From Microbacterium sp. p3-SID336 (lineage in GTDB: Bacteria; Actinomycetota; Actinomycetes; Actinomycetales; Microbacteriaceae): DNA of 64,000 nt. Under the pieces are notes generated by a model. It was not told the DNA's origin, did not search any database, and saw only the letters and a list, made by a program, of their open reading frames with translations. Below, one piece after another: positions 1-7,791 of the stretch; the first letter of the stretch is position 1, and each line of letters starts with the position of its first letter. The stretch lies in the NCBI RefSeq assembly GCF_025143365.1, contig NZ_JALXPE010000005.1:1-64000 (forward strand), read 5' to 3'. A program made the translations under genes and the position numbers.

Positions 1-957
1 CGGCTCGTCGCCAACGGCGTCGCGGTGATGTACGTGTCGCACCGCATGAACGAGATCGCCCAGGTCGCCGATGTCGTCACGGTCCTGCGCGACGGCCAGG
101 TCGTGCGCACGCTGCCCGTGGCAGACGCCGACGTCGCCGTCGTCACCGAGGCCATGGTCGGCGAGCCGGCCGCCGCCGACGAGTCGGGAGCCCGCCGCAC
201 CGCGCCGGTCTCGACGACGGACCTCGAACCGGCACTGTCCGTCATCGGGCTGGCCGACGCCGCAGCTGTGCGCGACGTGAGCTTCGACGTCGCCCCCGGA
301 GAGATCGTGGGGCTCGCCGGGCTGCTCAGCTCGGGCCGCACGGAGACTCTGGAGGTGATCGCCGGACTCCGCCGATCCACGGGCGGCACGATCCGCATCG
401 GGGGTCGTGCGGCCGGGCGGCTGACCCCCGCGCGGGCGCTCGCCCGCGGCGTCGCGCTCGTACCGGAGGACCGCAAACGCGACGGACTCGTGCTCGGGCT
501 CTCGGTCGAGGAGAACATCGCGATGTCGTCCTTCTCGCGGCTCTCGACCGCGGGCGTCGTCCGTCGCGGTGCACGTCGTCGCGCCGCCGAGCGCATGCGA
601 TCCGACCTCGACATCAAGGTCGACGACGTGGCCGTTCCGGTCGGGACGCTGTCCGGCGGCAATCAGCAGAAAGCCGTGATCGGGCGCTGTCTGGTCGCCG
701 GGGCGAGCATCTATCTCCTCGACGAGCCGACGCGCGGAGTAGACGTGCGGGCCAAGCAGCAGATCTACGAGGTCATCCGCTCGCTCGCCGACGCAGGCAA
801 CGCCGTCGTGTTCGCCTCCTCTGAGTACGAGGAGCTGCTGCTGCTGGCCGACCGCATCGTCGTGCTGACCGACGGCAGGTCCCGCCCGGCCCCGCCCGTC
901 CCCGACCTCACGCTCGATCGGCTGCTCGCCGAGATGATGAAGGAGCACACGCTATGA
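1..957 (+). CDS. Sugar ABC transporter ATP-binding protein, RbsA type (5' end missing)
   Basis: The frame is open from base 1, so the first part of the gene lies outside the window; 318 residues remain. Seen: the end of the first nucleotide-binding domain with the switch motif SHRMNEI at about residues 14-20, then a whole second domain. Its Walker-A-like loop reads GLLSSGRTET and lacks the usual lysine, as is normal for the second half of RbsA/MglA ATPases; LSGGNQQK and LLDEPTRGVD give the signature and Walker B motifs. Known role: tandem ATPase that powers import of pentoses, galactosides or related sugars at the inner face of the membrane. The stop overlaps the start of the following permease by 4 bp (ATGA), so they are co-translated. 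The substrate cannot be read from this fragment. Confidence 0.93.
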   Translation, partial: RLVANGVAVMYVSHRMNEIAQVADVVTVLRDGQVVRTLPVADADVAVVTEAMVGEPAAADESGARRTAPVSTTDLEPALSVIGLADAAAVRDVSFDVAPGEIVGLAGLLSSGRTETLEVIAGLRRSTGGTIRIGGRAAGRLTPARALARGVALVPEDRKRDGLVLGLSVEENIAMSSFSRLSTAGVVRRGARRRAAERMRSDLDIKVDDVAVPVGTLSGGNQQKAVIGRCLVAGASIYLLDEPTRGVDVRAKQQIYEVIRSLADAGNAVVFASSEYEELLLLADRIVVLTDGRSRPAPPVPDLTLDRLLAEMMKEHTL

Positions 958-1955
958 CCGCCTCCGCCGTCCACCCCGCGGGCGCGCCCGCGACCCGTCC
1001 GCCGAGGGGGCTGACACGCTTCCGCGATCCGATGCTGCTGCAGCAGCTCGGACTCCTGGCCATCCTCGCGCTCACCGTGGCCGTGTTCTCGGCGACGGCC
1101 CCGAACTTCCTCTCGGCGCTGAACATCGAGAACATCCTGCGCCAGGCGGCCTTCGCCGGCATCATCGCGATGGGGATGACGCTCGTGATCGTCGCCGGGG
1201 AGATCGACATCAGCGTGGGCTCGGCGGTCGCGTTCTCCTGCGGCCTCATGGGCGTGCTCTTCGAGGCGGGCTGGAACATCGGGGCCGCCATCGCCGTCAC
1301 CGTGGTGCTGGGTGCGGCGATCGGCGCCGTGGCCGGGATGTTCCGTGCCCGATTCGGCATCCCCTCGTTCATCACCACCCTCGCGCTGTTCCTGACCTTG
1401 CGCGGGCTGGCCGAGATGATCACGGAGACCCGCAGCATCCCGATCTCCTCGGAGGTGCTCGACGCGCTCAACGCCTCCTACCTCGGCGTCCCGTTCCCGG
1501 TGTGGGTGTTCGGCGCGGTGGCCGCGGTCTTCTGGTGGGTCAGCACCCGGACGGTGTTCGGCCGGTCGGTGTATGCGATCGGAGGCAATGCCCATGCCGC
1601 ACGACTCGCCGGCATCCCGGTGGCCAGGGTCAGGGTGATCCTGTTCGCGCTCACGGGCGTGCTCGCCGCGATCACCGGGATCCTCACGACCGCGCGGATC
1701 GGCGTCGGGACGTCGACCGTGGGCAACGGCCTGGAGTTCAACGTCATCGCGGCCGTGATCATCGGCGGGACGAGTCTCGCCGGCGGCCGGGGCAGCATCC
1801 TCGGATCGATCCTCGGCGTGCTCTTCGTGACCGTGCTCGGCAACGCGCTGGTGCTGTACGGGGTGGGCAGCTCCGCACAGCTCGCCGTGCAGGGCGTGGT
1901 GGTGCTGCTGGCCGTGCTGGTGAACAGTGTCCGTCGAGGGCCGGTGACGGACTAG
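954..1955 (+). CDS. Sugar ABC transporter permease, RbsC type
   Basis: A 333-residue integral membrane protein with about 8-10 hydrophobic segments from residue 28 on. The stretch GMTLVIVAGEIDISVGS and the C-terminal IGGTSLAGGRGSILGS are typical of the BPD_transp_2 (RbsC/XylH/AraH) family. It forms the membrane channel for the ATPase encoded just upstream, with which it overlaps by 4 bp. A periplasmic-type binding protein does not follow, so it must lie upstream of the window or elsewhere. The gene ends 7 bp before the stop of the convergent APH-type gene, with no room for a separate terminator. Confidence 0.93.
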   Translation: MTASAVHPAGAPATRPPRGLTRFRDPMLLQQLGLLAILALTVAVFSATAPNFLSALNIENILRQAAFAGIIAMGMTLVIVAGEIDISVGSAVAFSCGLMGVLFEAGWNIGAAIAVTVVLGAAIGAVAGMFRARFGIPSFITTLALFLTLRGLAEMITETRSIPISSEVLDALNASYLGVPFPVWVFGAVAAVFWWVSTRTVFGRSVYAIGGNAHAARLAGIPVARVRVILFALTGVLAAITGILTTARIGVGTSTVGNGLEFNVIAAVIIGGTSLAGGRGSILGSILGVLFVTVLGNALVLYGVGSSAQLAVQGVVVLLAVLVNSVRRGPVTD

Positions 1956-1962
1956 CGGTCGC

Positions 1963-2706
1963 TCAGGTGGCGTTCCACAGGTCGCGGTAGTAGGCCAGGC
2001 GCTCGCGGTCGGGCTCCAGGCCGTAGGCCTCGATGAGCGCGTCCTCCCACCCGGGGCCGCAGTTCCACTCGGTGCTCATCGAGGCCACGGCGATGTCGGC
2101 CCAGCGGTCGGCGACGCCGAGCGCGGCGAGGTCGACGTGTGCGAGCCAACGGCCGTCGGCGGCGAGCAGGGTGTTCGGCAGGCAGGCGTCGCCGTGGGCC
2201 ACGACGAGCGTGTCGACGGGCGGCGGGGTGCGCAGCGACGCGGGGACGACGATGCCGCGGCGCTCGGCGTTCGCGATCCGCGACGGCACACCCCAGTCCC
2301 AGGGGCAGTCCTCGACCGGCAGGGCGTCGTGCATCGCCCGCAGGCCCTCGCCGACCGCGCGCACGGCGGTCGCGGGATCGTCGGACCAGCGGGGGTCGAC
2401 GGCGCTGGAGCCGTCGAGAGCCGCCGTGACCAGCCACTCGTGGGTCTCGTCGGCGCCGGCGTCGAGCACGACGGGGACGGTGATCCAGCGGGACGCCCAG
2501 CGCATCCGCTCCGCCTCGTCGAGCAGAGAGGATTCGAGGACGCGCGGTGTCCACTTGATGTAGAACGGGTCGCCGACGCCGGTCGCGCGGAACGTGAGAC
2601 CGTCGTCCTCATTGCGCCACACGCAGACGAGATCCGCCCCTCGGGAGAGGAGATCGACCTGCGCGGGGATGACGACGGACTCGGTAGGGATGCTCACCCG
2701 CTCCAT
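1963..2706 (-). CDS. Aminoglycoside phosphotransferase (APH)-family kinase
   Basis: 247 residues with the APH catalytic pattern: HGDACLPN at about residues 169-176 (Brenner motif, catalytic Asp) and HVDLAALGVADRWADIA at about 188-204 (metal-binding Asp and the conserved DRWADIA that follows). The family phosphorylates hydroxyl groups of small molecules; close relatives are the APH(3') aminoglycoside kinases, and the length is near theirs (about 260 residues). Resistance is only an inference: chromosomal APH proteins in soil actinobacteria often have other or unknown substrates. A GTG three codons inside, preceded by GGAG, is an alternative start. It stands alone, convergent with the permease gene and divergent from the SDR gene pair. 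Confidence 0.85.
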   Translation of the reverse strand: MERVSIPTESVVIPAQVDLLSRGADLVCVWRNEDDGLTFRATGVGDPFYIKWTPRVLESSLLDEAERMRWASRWITVPVVLDAGADETHEWLVTAALDGSSAVDPRWSDDPATAVRAVGEGLRAMHDALPVEDCPWDWGVPSRIANAERRGIVVPASLRTPPPVDTLVVAHGDACLPNTLLAADGRWLAHVDLAALGVADRWADIAVASMSTEWNCGPGWEDALIEAYGLEPDRERLAYYRDLWNAT

Positions 2707-2923
2707 CCTGCCGTACCCCGGCGGAGCGGGCTCCGCGTCGTCGGACGCCGTCCGGCCTGGGGACGCCGTCGTCGGGGAGGCGTGACGTAGGCTCGCAGGC
2801 GACGCAGCTTCCTGCGTCCGGCTTCCCCGGTGCGCGGTCGCCCCTCATCACGGATCGTGGTGGGACCAGGAACCACGTAGGCTGGGACTCAGTCGCACGA
2901 CGACGTTCGAAGGAGAACTTCAG

Positions 2924-3682
2924 ATGCAGATCAGCGGACAGGGCGCCCTCATCACCGGCGGCGCCTCCGGACTCGGCCTCGCGACCGCGCGCCGCCTCGC
3001 TGCCGCCGGCGCGCACGTGACCATCATCGACCTGCCGAACTCGAAGGGGACGGAGGTCGCGGAGGAGCTGGGCGGCGTCTTCGCCCCCGCCGATGTGACC
3101 AGCGCCGAGGAGGTGCAGGCCGCCGTCGCGACCGCGCAGGCCGCGGCCCCCCTCCGCGTCGTCGTGAACTGCGCCGGCATCGCCCCGCCCGCCAAGGTGC
3201 TCGACCGCGAGGGCAATCCCGCAGTCCTCGCCGACTTCGAGCGCATCGTCCGCATCAACCTGATCGGCACGTTCAACGTCATCGCGCAGGCCGCAGCCGT
3301 CGTCGCGAAGAACGAGCTGCACGACGAGGAGCGCGGCGTCATCGTCAACACCGCGAGCGTGGCAGCGTTCGACGGGCAGATCGGGCAGCCGGCGTACTCC
3401 GCCTCCAAGGGCGGCGTGCACGCCATGACCCTGCCGGTCGCACGCGAGCTCGCCCGTCATGCCATCCGCGTCTGCACCATCGCCCCCGGCATCATGGAGA
3501 CCCCGATGCTGATGGGGCTGCCGCAGGAGGCTCAGGACTCGCTCGGCCAGCAGGTGCCGTTCCCCGCGCGCCTCGGTCGCCCCGACGAGTACGCGGCCCT
3601 CGTGCAGCAGATCGTCGAGAACGGCTACCTCAACGGCGAGACCATCCGCCTCGACGGCGCCATCCGCATGGCCCCGCGCTGA
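2924..3682 (+). CDS. SDR oxidoreductase, 3-hydroxyacyl-CoA dehydrogenase type 2 (HSD10)-like
   Basis: 252 residues, classical short-chain dehydrogenase. The nucleotide-binding motif GGASGLGLATARRL lies near residues 12-25, with the acidic residue IIDLP after the second strand suggesting NAD over NADP; NCAG, the catalytic Ser in VNTASVAAFDG and the YSASKG pair are present. The pattern AAFDGQIGQPAYSASKGG and APGIMETPML resembles the HSD17B10/FadB2x group, which oxidises 3-hydroxyacyl-CoA (notably 2-methyl-3-hydroxybutyryl-CoA). AAGGAG sits before the ATG. The second SDR gene follows after 22 bp, so the two probably form an operon. Substrate assignment is by family resemblance only. Confidence 0.85.
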   Translation: MQISGQGALITGGASGLGLATARRLAAAGAHVTIIDLPNSKGTEVAEELGGVFAPADVTSAEEVQAAVATAQAAAPLRVVVNCAGIAPPAKVLDREGNPAVLADFERIVRINLIGTFNVIAQAAAVVAKNELHDEERGVIVNTASVAAFDGQIGQPAYSASKGGVHAMTLPVARELARHAIRVCTIAPGIMETPMLMGLPQEAQDSLGQQVPFPARLGRPDEYAALVQQIVENGYLNGETIRLDGAIRMAPR

Positions 3683-3704
3683 CCCCCGCCCCGAAGGAGA
3701 ACCC

Positions 3705-4535
3705 ATGTCACTCGCCGGCAAGACCATCCTGATGTCGGGCGGCAGCCGCGGCATCGGCCTCGCGATCGCGCTGCGCGCCGCCGCCGACGGCGCCAACATC
3801 GCCATGCTCGCCAAGACCGACACTCCGCACCCGAAGCTCGAGGGCACCGTGCACACGGCTGCCGAGCAGATCAGGGCCGCGGGCGGGCAGGCGCTCCCGA
3901 TCGTCGGCGACGTGCGCGACGACGACGACATCACCGAGGCGGTCATGAAGACGCAGGGCGAGTTCGGCGGCATCGACATCGTCGTGAACAACGCCAGCGT
4001 GATCGACCTGTCCCGCTCCCTCGACCTCCCCGCCAAGAAGTACGACCTGATGCAGGACGTGAACGTGCGCGGCACGTTCATGCTGTCGCGGGCGGCCGTT
4101 CCGATCCTCAGGGATGCGGAGAACCCGCACATCCTGTCCCTCTCGCCGCCCCTGAACCCGAGCCCGAAGTGGCTCGGCGCCCACACCGGTTACACGCTCG
4201 CGAAGTTCGGCATGACCATGGTCACGCTCGGGCTCGCAGCCGAGTTCGCGCGCGACGGCATCGCGGCGAACACGCTCTGGCCGCGAACGACCATCGCGAC
4301 CGCGGCCGTGCAGAACCTGCTCGGCGGGGACAAGGTCATGGCGGCGAGCCGGACCGCGGACATCTACGCCGACGCGGCATACTCCGTGCTGTGCAAGCCC
4401 GCCGCGGGCTACACAGGCCAGTCGCTCATCGTGGAGGACGTGCTGGAGGCCGACGGAGTGACCGACTTCTCGCGCTACGCGGCCGTGCCCGGCACCCCGG
4501 ACAGCGCCCTGTTCCCGGACATCTTCCTGGACTGA
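3705..4535 (+). CDS. SDR oxidoreductase, HSDL2-like
   Basis: 276 residues. GGSRGIGLAIALR (about residues 11-23) is the dinucleotide-binding motif; VNNAS, the catalytic region SLSPPLNPSPKWLGAHTGYTLAKFG with YTLAK, and a C-terminal region characteristic of the HSDL2/citronellol-dehydrogenase-like SDRs follow. The family lacks a single agreed reaction; members are linked to fatty-acid or terpenoid oxidation. AAGGAGAA precedes the ATG. It lies 22 bp behind the HSD10-like gene and shares its strand, so a joint role in acyl-CoA or branched-chain oxidation is a reasonable inference. The gene ends 11 bp before an intergenic inverted repeat. Confidence 0.85.
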   Translation: MSLAGKTILMSGGSRGIGLAIALRAAADGANIAMLAKTDTPHPKLEGTVHTAAEQIRAAGGQALPIVGDVRDDDDITEAVMKTQGEFGGIDIVVNNASVIDLSRSLDLPAKKYDLMQDVNVRGTFMLSRAAVPILRDAENPHILSLSPPLNPSPKWLGAHTGYTLAKFGMTMVTLGLAAEFARDGIAANTLWPRTTIATAAVQNLLGGDKVMAASRTADIYADAAYSVLCKPAAGYTGQSLIVEDVLEADGVTDFSRYAAVPGTPDSALFPDIFLD

Positions 4536-4546
4536 CGCAAGAGTCG

Positions 4547-4636
4547 CCGTTCACAACTCAGGAGCGCGGGGTCTCAAAGCGCCCGCCGCGTCCCGTCGCG
4601 CGCGATCGGGCGGCGAATCTCCTGAGTTATGAACGG
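4547..4636. repeat. Intergenic inverted repeat, copy 1 of the GTTCAYAACTCAGGAG family
   Basis: Two 18-bp arms, CCGTTCACAACTCAGGAG at the left and its complement (one mismatch, T for C) at the right, enclose about 54 bp of GC-rich variable sequence. The same 16-nt arm core occurs at 43650-43738 and 61433-61518. Here the element fills the gap between two convergent genes (SDR and TauE). It could fold as a long stem in either transcript and act as a two-way terminator, but it has no T tract. Function is unproven. Confidence 0.85.
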
Positions 4637-4667
4637 GTCGTCGGAAGGCTCGACCGACACAGACGGC

Positions 4668-5417
4668 TCAGAACAGCAGATAGATCGCCCCGACCACGGT
4701 CAGCGCGATCACGATGCGGTCGAACACGCGCTGGTTCAGGCGCCGCGCGACGCGGAGCCCGAGCAGGGCGCCCAGCACCACGAGCGGCGCGAGCACGGCA
4801 TCCGTCAGCAGCACGGGGGCGGTGAACAGCCCGATGCCTGCCAGGAACGGCACCTTGATGACGTTAATGATGGCGAAGAACCACGCGGACGTGCCCAGGA
4901 ACACCTGCACGGGGGTGCGCGTCGCCAGGAAGTACATCGACATCACGGGCCCGCCGGCGTTCGCGACCATCGTGGTGAAGCCGCCGAGCGTGCCGTAGAC
5001 CCCGGCCAACAGCACCCCGCCGCGCGCCGCCGCCGCGGCCTCCTCACGCCGTTGCCGCCATCGCCGCCACAGGGTGACCGCGATCATCAGCAGCAGGATC
5101 ACGCCGATCGCCCGCCGCACCACGTCGTCGCCCGTCAGTGCGAGGAACGCGAACCCGAGCAGCAGCCCGGCGATCACGGCGGGGGCCAGCCTCAGCAGGG
5201 TCGGCCAGTGCGCGTGGCGACGGTAGGCGATCAGCGCGAACACGTCGCCCACCATCAGCAGCAGCAGCGTGGCAGCTGTGGAGGTGCGCGCGGGCAGCAC
5301 CGCGGCGAACAGCGCGATGGCCAGGATGCTGCCGCCGGGAAGCGCGGTCTTGGAGATGCCGATCACGACCGCCGCCAGGCCGAGCAGTGCCCAGGCCCAG
5401 GGGTCGAGTGCGATCAC
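4668..5417 (-). CDS. TauE/SafE-family membrane exporter
   Basis: 249 residues, strongly hydrophobic, about 7-8 transmembrane segments. GISKTALPGGSILAIALFA near the N-terminus and NAGGPVMSMYFLATR in the middle are typical of the TauE/SafE (DUF81) family, proposed to export sulfite, sulfoacetate or other small organic anions. Which anion is carried cannot be told from sequence. Its start overlaps the end of the ankyrin lipoprotein gene by 4 bp, so the two are translationally coupled. The 3' end faces the inverted repeat at 4547-4636. Confidence 0.9.
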   Translation of the reverse strand: MIALDPWAWALLGLAAVVIGISKTALPGGSILAIALFAAVLPARTSTAATLLLLMVGDVFALIAYRRHAHWPTLLRLAPAVIAGLLLGFAFLALTGDDVVRRAIGVILLLMIAVTLWRRWRQRREEAAAAARGGVLLAGVYGTLGGFTTMVANAGGPVMSMYFLATRTPVQVFLGTSAWFFAIINVIKVPFLAGIGLFTAPVLLTDAVLAPLVVLGALLGLRVARRLNQRVFDRIVIALTVVGAIYLLF

Positions 5418-6115
5418 CGGCGGAGCTCTGCCACGATCGCGTCGTACCCGCGGTCCTGGGCGAGGTCGAGGGGGAGCACACCGTCTCCGTCGCGGAGAGT
5501 GGGGTCGGCACCGCCGTCGAGCAGCGCACGCACCACGTCCACGTAGGCCTGCGAGCCGTCCCCGAGCACGATCGCCTCGTGCAGGGCCGTCCAGCCGAGG
5601 TTGTTCACGTGGTCGGGGTCGACGCCCGCGTCGAGGAGGATGCGCACCGTGGAGAGGAGCCCGCGCTCGGAGGCGGGGATCAGAGCGGTGCCGCCGAAGC
5701 GGTTCGTGCTCGTGAGGTCGGCGCCGTTGGCGAGCGTCAGACGCAGGATCTCGTCGTGGCCCCGGGCTCCGGCGTAGAGGTAGGCCGAGTCCTGGATGTC
5801 GTCCTTGGCGTTGACGTCGGCTCCGGCGTCGATCAGCACCGTGGCGGCGTCGATGTGGTTCTGTTTGGTCGCGGCGACCAGGGCGGTCATGCCGCCGTCG
5901 CCTCTGGCCTCGATGTCGGCGCCCGCGTCGAGGGCGGCACGCACGGCCTCCGCATCACCCGCAGTCGCGGCGTCGAACAGGGCGGTCGTGGCGTCGGACA
6001 TCGTGGCCTCCGTGGTCGGTGCGGACGGACGGGGAGCGGGGGCGGCCGTGCACGCCGAGGCGAGAAGCAGCACCCCCGCCAGGGCGGCCGAGAGCAGGAC
6101 CGGTCGCTTCCGCAT
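5414..6115 (-). CDS. Ankyrin-repeat lipoprotein
   Basis: 233 residues. The N-terminus is a lipoprotein signal: basic MRKR, a hydrophobic core, then LLASAC with the lipidated Cys at residue 22. From about residue 43 to the end there are six ankyrin repeats (for example the TALVAATKQNHIDAATVLID and TALHEAIVLGDGS units with the GAD turns). The protein should sit on the outer face of the membrane and bind a protein partner. Overlap with the TauE/SafE gene by 4 bp suggests a joint role. Upstream, a perfect 10-bp palindrome TGGTATACCA (6121-6130) lies 5 bp before the start codon; it could hold the -10 element or an operator. Confidence 0.88.
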   Translation of the reverse strand: MRKRPVLLSAALAGVLLLASACTAAPAPRPSAPTTEATMSDATTALFDAATAGDAEAVRAALDAGADIEARGDGGMTALVAATKQNHIDAATVLIDAGADVNAKDDIQDSAYLYAGARGHDEILRLTLANGADLTSTNRFGGTALIPASERGLLSTVRILLDAGVDPDHVNNLGWTALHEAIVLGDGSQAYVDVVRALLDGGADPTLRDGDGVLPLDLAQDRGYDAIVAELRR

Positions 6116-6155
6116 CCCTCTGGTATACCAAACGGTGCTGAAAGGCGGGGAGGGC

Positions 6156-6794
6156 TCAGCCCCGCACGGCGCGCAGCGCCTCCGTGAAGCGCACGGCCCG
6201 CTGCTCCAGGTCGGCCCAGTCGGCGGCCTGGATCGAGGCGCTGTTGGCGAGGTCGCCGCCCGCGCCGACGGCCACGGCGCCCGCGGCGAACCAGGCAGCG
6301 AGGTTGTCGGGCTTCACGCCGCCGGTGGGCATGAGCGGGGCGTCGGGGAAGGGACCGCGCAGGGCGCCGAGGTACGACGGTCCGCCGAGCGAGGCGGGGA
6401 AGATCTTCACCACGTCGACGCCGAGCTCCAGGGCGCCCATGACCTCGGTGGGCGTCATGGCGCCCGTCATGACGACGCGACCCGTGTCGAGCATGGCGCG
6501 GGTCAGGTCGGGAAGGGTGCCAGGGCTGACGAGGAACTCGGCACCCGCCTCCGCGGCCTGCGTCGCCTGCTCGGGCGTCGTGACGGTGCCCGCCCCCACG
6601 TAGGCCGCCTCGCCGTGGCGGGCGATCAGCTCGCGGATGACGGCGGGGGCATCTGGCGTGGAGTACGTGACCTCGATGCCGGTCACGCCGCCGCGGATGA
6701 GCGCCTCGGACGCCTCCAGGGCGAGCTCGGGCGACGGGGCGCGGAGGACGGCGAGGATCCCGGTGGTGCGGGCACGGTCGAGACGGTCGGACAT
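6156..6794 (-). CDS. 2-keto-3-deoxy-6-phosphogluconate (KDPG)-type aldolase
   Basis: 212 residues, a single TIM barrel. GIEVTYST supplies the catalytic Glu (E41) and VVKIFPAS the Schiff-base Lys (K130), the hallmarks of KDPG/KDPGal aldolases, which split 2-keto-3-deoxy-6-phospho-sugar acids into pyruvate and glyceraldehyde-3-phosphate. Start chosen at the ATG preceded by AAGGAG (MSDRL), eight codons inside the longest open frame. It lies 63 bp behind the gntR gene on the same strand, and two TTGT...ACAA palindromes fall in that gap, so it is probably controlled by that regulator. No dehydratase or KDG kinase lies next to it, so the exact sugar-acid pathway is open. Confidence 0.9.
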   Translation of the reverse strand: MSDRLDRARTTGILAVLRAPSPELALEASEALIRGGVTGIEVTYSTPDAPAVIRELIARHGEAAYVGAGTVTTPEQATQAAEAGAEFLVSPGTLPDLTRAMLDTGRVVMTGAMTPTEVMGALELGVDVVKIFPASLGGPSYLGALRGPFPDAPLMPTGGVKPDNLAAWFAAGAVAVGAGGDLANSASIQAADWADLEQRAVRFTEALRAVRG

Positions 6795-6822
6795 GGGGCT
6801 CCTTGATCGAGGGGTCACTCCA

Positions 6823-6852
6823 TTGTCACCGACGACAACTTGTCACTACAAG
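6823..6852. promoter_or_regulatory. Two GntR-type operator palindromes upstream of the KDPG-type aldolase
   Basis: TTGTCACCGACGACAA (6823-6838) and CTTGTCACTACAAG (6839-6852) are adjacent inverted repeats in the gap between gntR and the aldolase gene. The second has the same TTGT-N4-ACAA form as the site upstream of gntR itself, which fits HutC/UTRA-type regulators binding TGT-N4-ACA. Assignment to this regulator is inferred from position and match. Confidence 0.6.
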
Positions 6853-6857
6853 CTGTG

Positions 6858-7619
6858 CTACTTCGCGACCAGGGTGGTCTCGAAGCTGTAGAGGTCGGGG
6901 CGGTAGCAGTGGTGGCCGAACTCGATCGCGGCGCCCGACTGATCGAACGAGATGCGCTCCATCGTGAGCACGGGTCCGCCCGCGTCGATCTCGAGCAGCT
7001 CGGGCTCGTCTGCCTCGGCGCGGCGTGCCCCGATCTTCTGCTTCGCGATGCGGATCGCCACGCCGCGTGCACGCAGCACCTGGTAGAGCCCGCGCGACTC
7101 GAGCTGCTCGGTCGTGATGTCGGCGAGTTCGCGCGGGAGGTAGTTCTCGAGCACAGCCACAGCGACGCCGTCGGTGCTGCGCCGCCGTCGCAGGTGCAGC
7201 ACCTCGGTGCCCGGATCCAGGCCGAGCGCGGCCGCGACCTCGTCGCTCGCGGGGATCACCTCGCGCGCGAGCACCTGCGTGCCCGGCTCGTGGTTGGCGC
7301 TCTGCAGGTCTTCGTACAGGCTGGTCAGCTCGACCTGGCGGGTGACGGAGCCCTGCACGACCTGCGTGCCGATGCCGCGGCGGCGCACGAGCAGGCCCTT
7401 GTCGACGAGCTCTTGGATCGCGCGGCGGATCGTCGGGCGCGAGAGCCCGAGCTGCTCGGCGATCGACACCTCGTTCTCGAGCCGGGCTCCGGCCGGGATG
7501 GCCCCGGACTGGATGGCGCTCTGCAGCCGCGTCGACACCTGGAAGTACAGGGGCACGGGCCCGGTGCGGTCGATGTCCGCGAAGAGCTCGTGGGGCCACG
7601 GGGTGACGACTTCGGCCAT
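6858..7619 (-). CDS. GntR-family transcriptional regulator (HutC/UTRA subfamily)
   Basis: 253 residues: winged helix-turn-helix at about residues 17-80 (PLYFQVSTRLQSAI ... SIAEQLGLSRPTIRRAIQELVDKG) and a UTRA effector domain from about 95 to the end (RRRRSTDGVAVAVLENYLP, ending YSFETTLVAK). Such proteins bind sugar phosphates or sugar acids and release DNA. Start chosen at MAEVV because GGAG stands 5-6 bp before it; the open frame extends 14 codons further. Matching TTGT-N4-ACAA palindromes occur just upstream (7649-7662) and downstream before the aldolase gene, suggesting autoregulation and control of that enzyme. Confidence 0.9.
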   Translation of the reverse strand: MAEVVTPWPHELFADIDRTGPVPLYFQVSTRLQSAIQSGAIPAGARLENEVSIAEQLGLSRPTIRRAIQELVDKGLLVRRRGIGTQVVQGSVTRQVELTSLYEDLQSANHEPGTQVLAREVIPASDEVAAALGLDPGTEVLHLRRRRSTDGVAVAVLENYLPRELADITTEQLESRGLYQVLRARGVAIRIAKQKIGARRAEADEPELLEIDAGGPVLTMERISFDQSGAAIEFGHHCYRPDLYSFETTLVAK

Positions 7620-7648
7620 GGAAGCTCCGCTCTCTGTCAGGGAGTCAC

Positions 7649-7662
7649 ATTGTAGCGACAAT
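7649..7662. promoter_or_regulatory. Operator palindrome upstream of gntR
   Basis: ATTGTAGCGACAAT is an inverted repeat (ATTGT-N4-ACAAT) about 30 bp before the gntR start codon, matching the form of the boxes at 6823-6852. It may mediate autoregulation. The 130-bp gap up to the divergent MgtC/SapB gene would hold both promoters. Confidence 0.55.
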
Positions 7663-7791
7663 CAGACGATCGACTCCAGATGCACATTCTCCGCGATATT
7701 TCGCGCCTGCACGACCCTCCGCAGGCACCCGGCACCGAGTCCGTAGCCGTGCATGCTTAAAGTGCTATTGTGCTGACATGATTGGAGCAGC

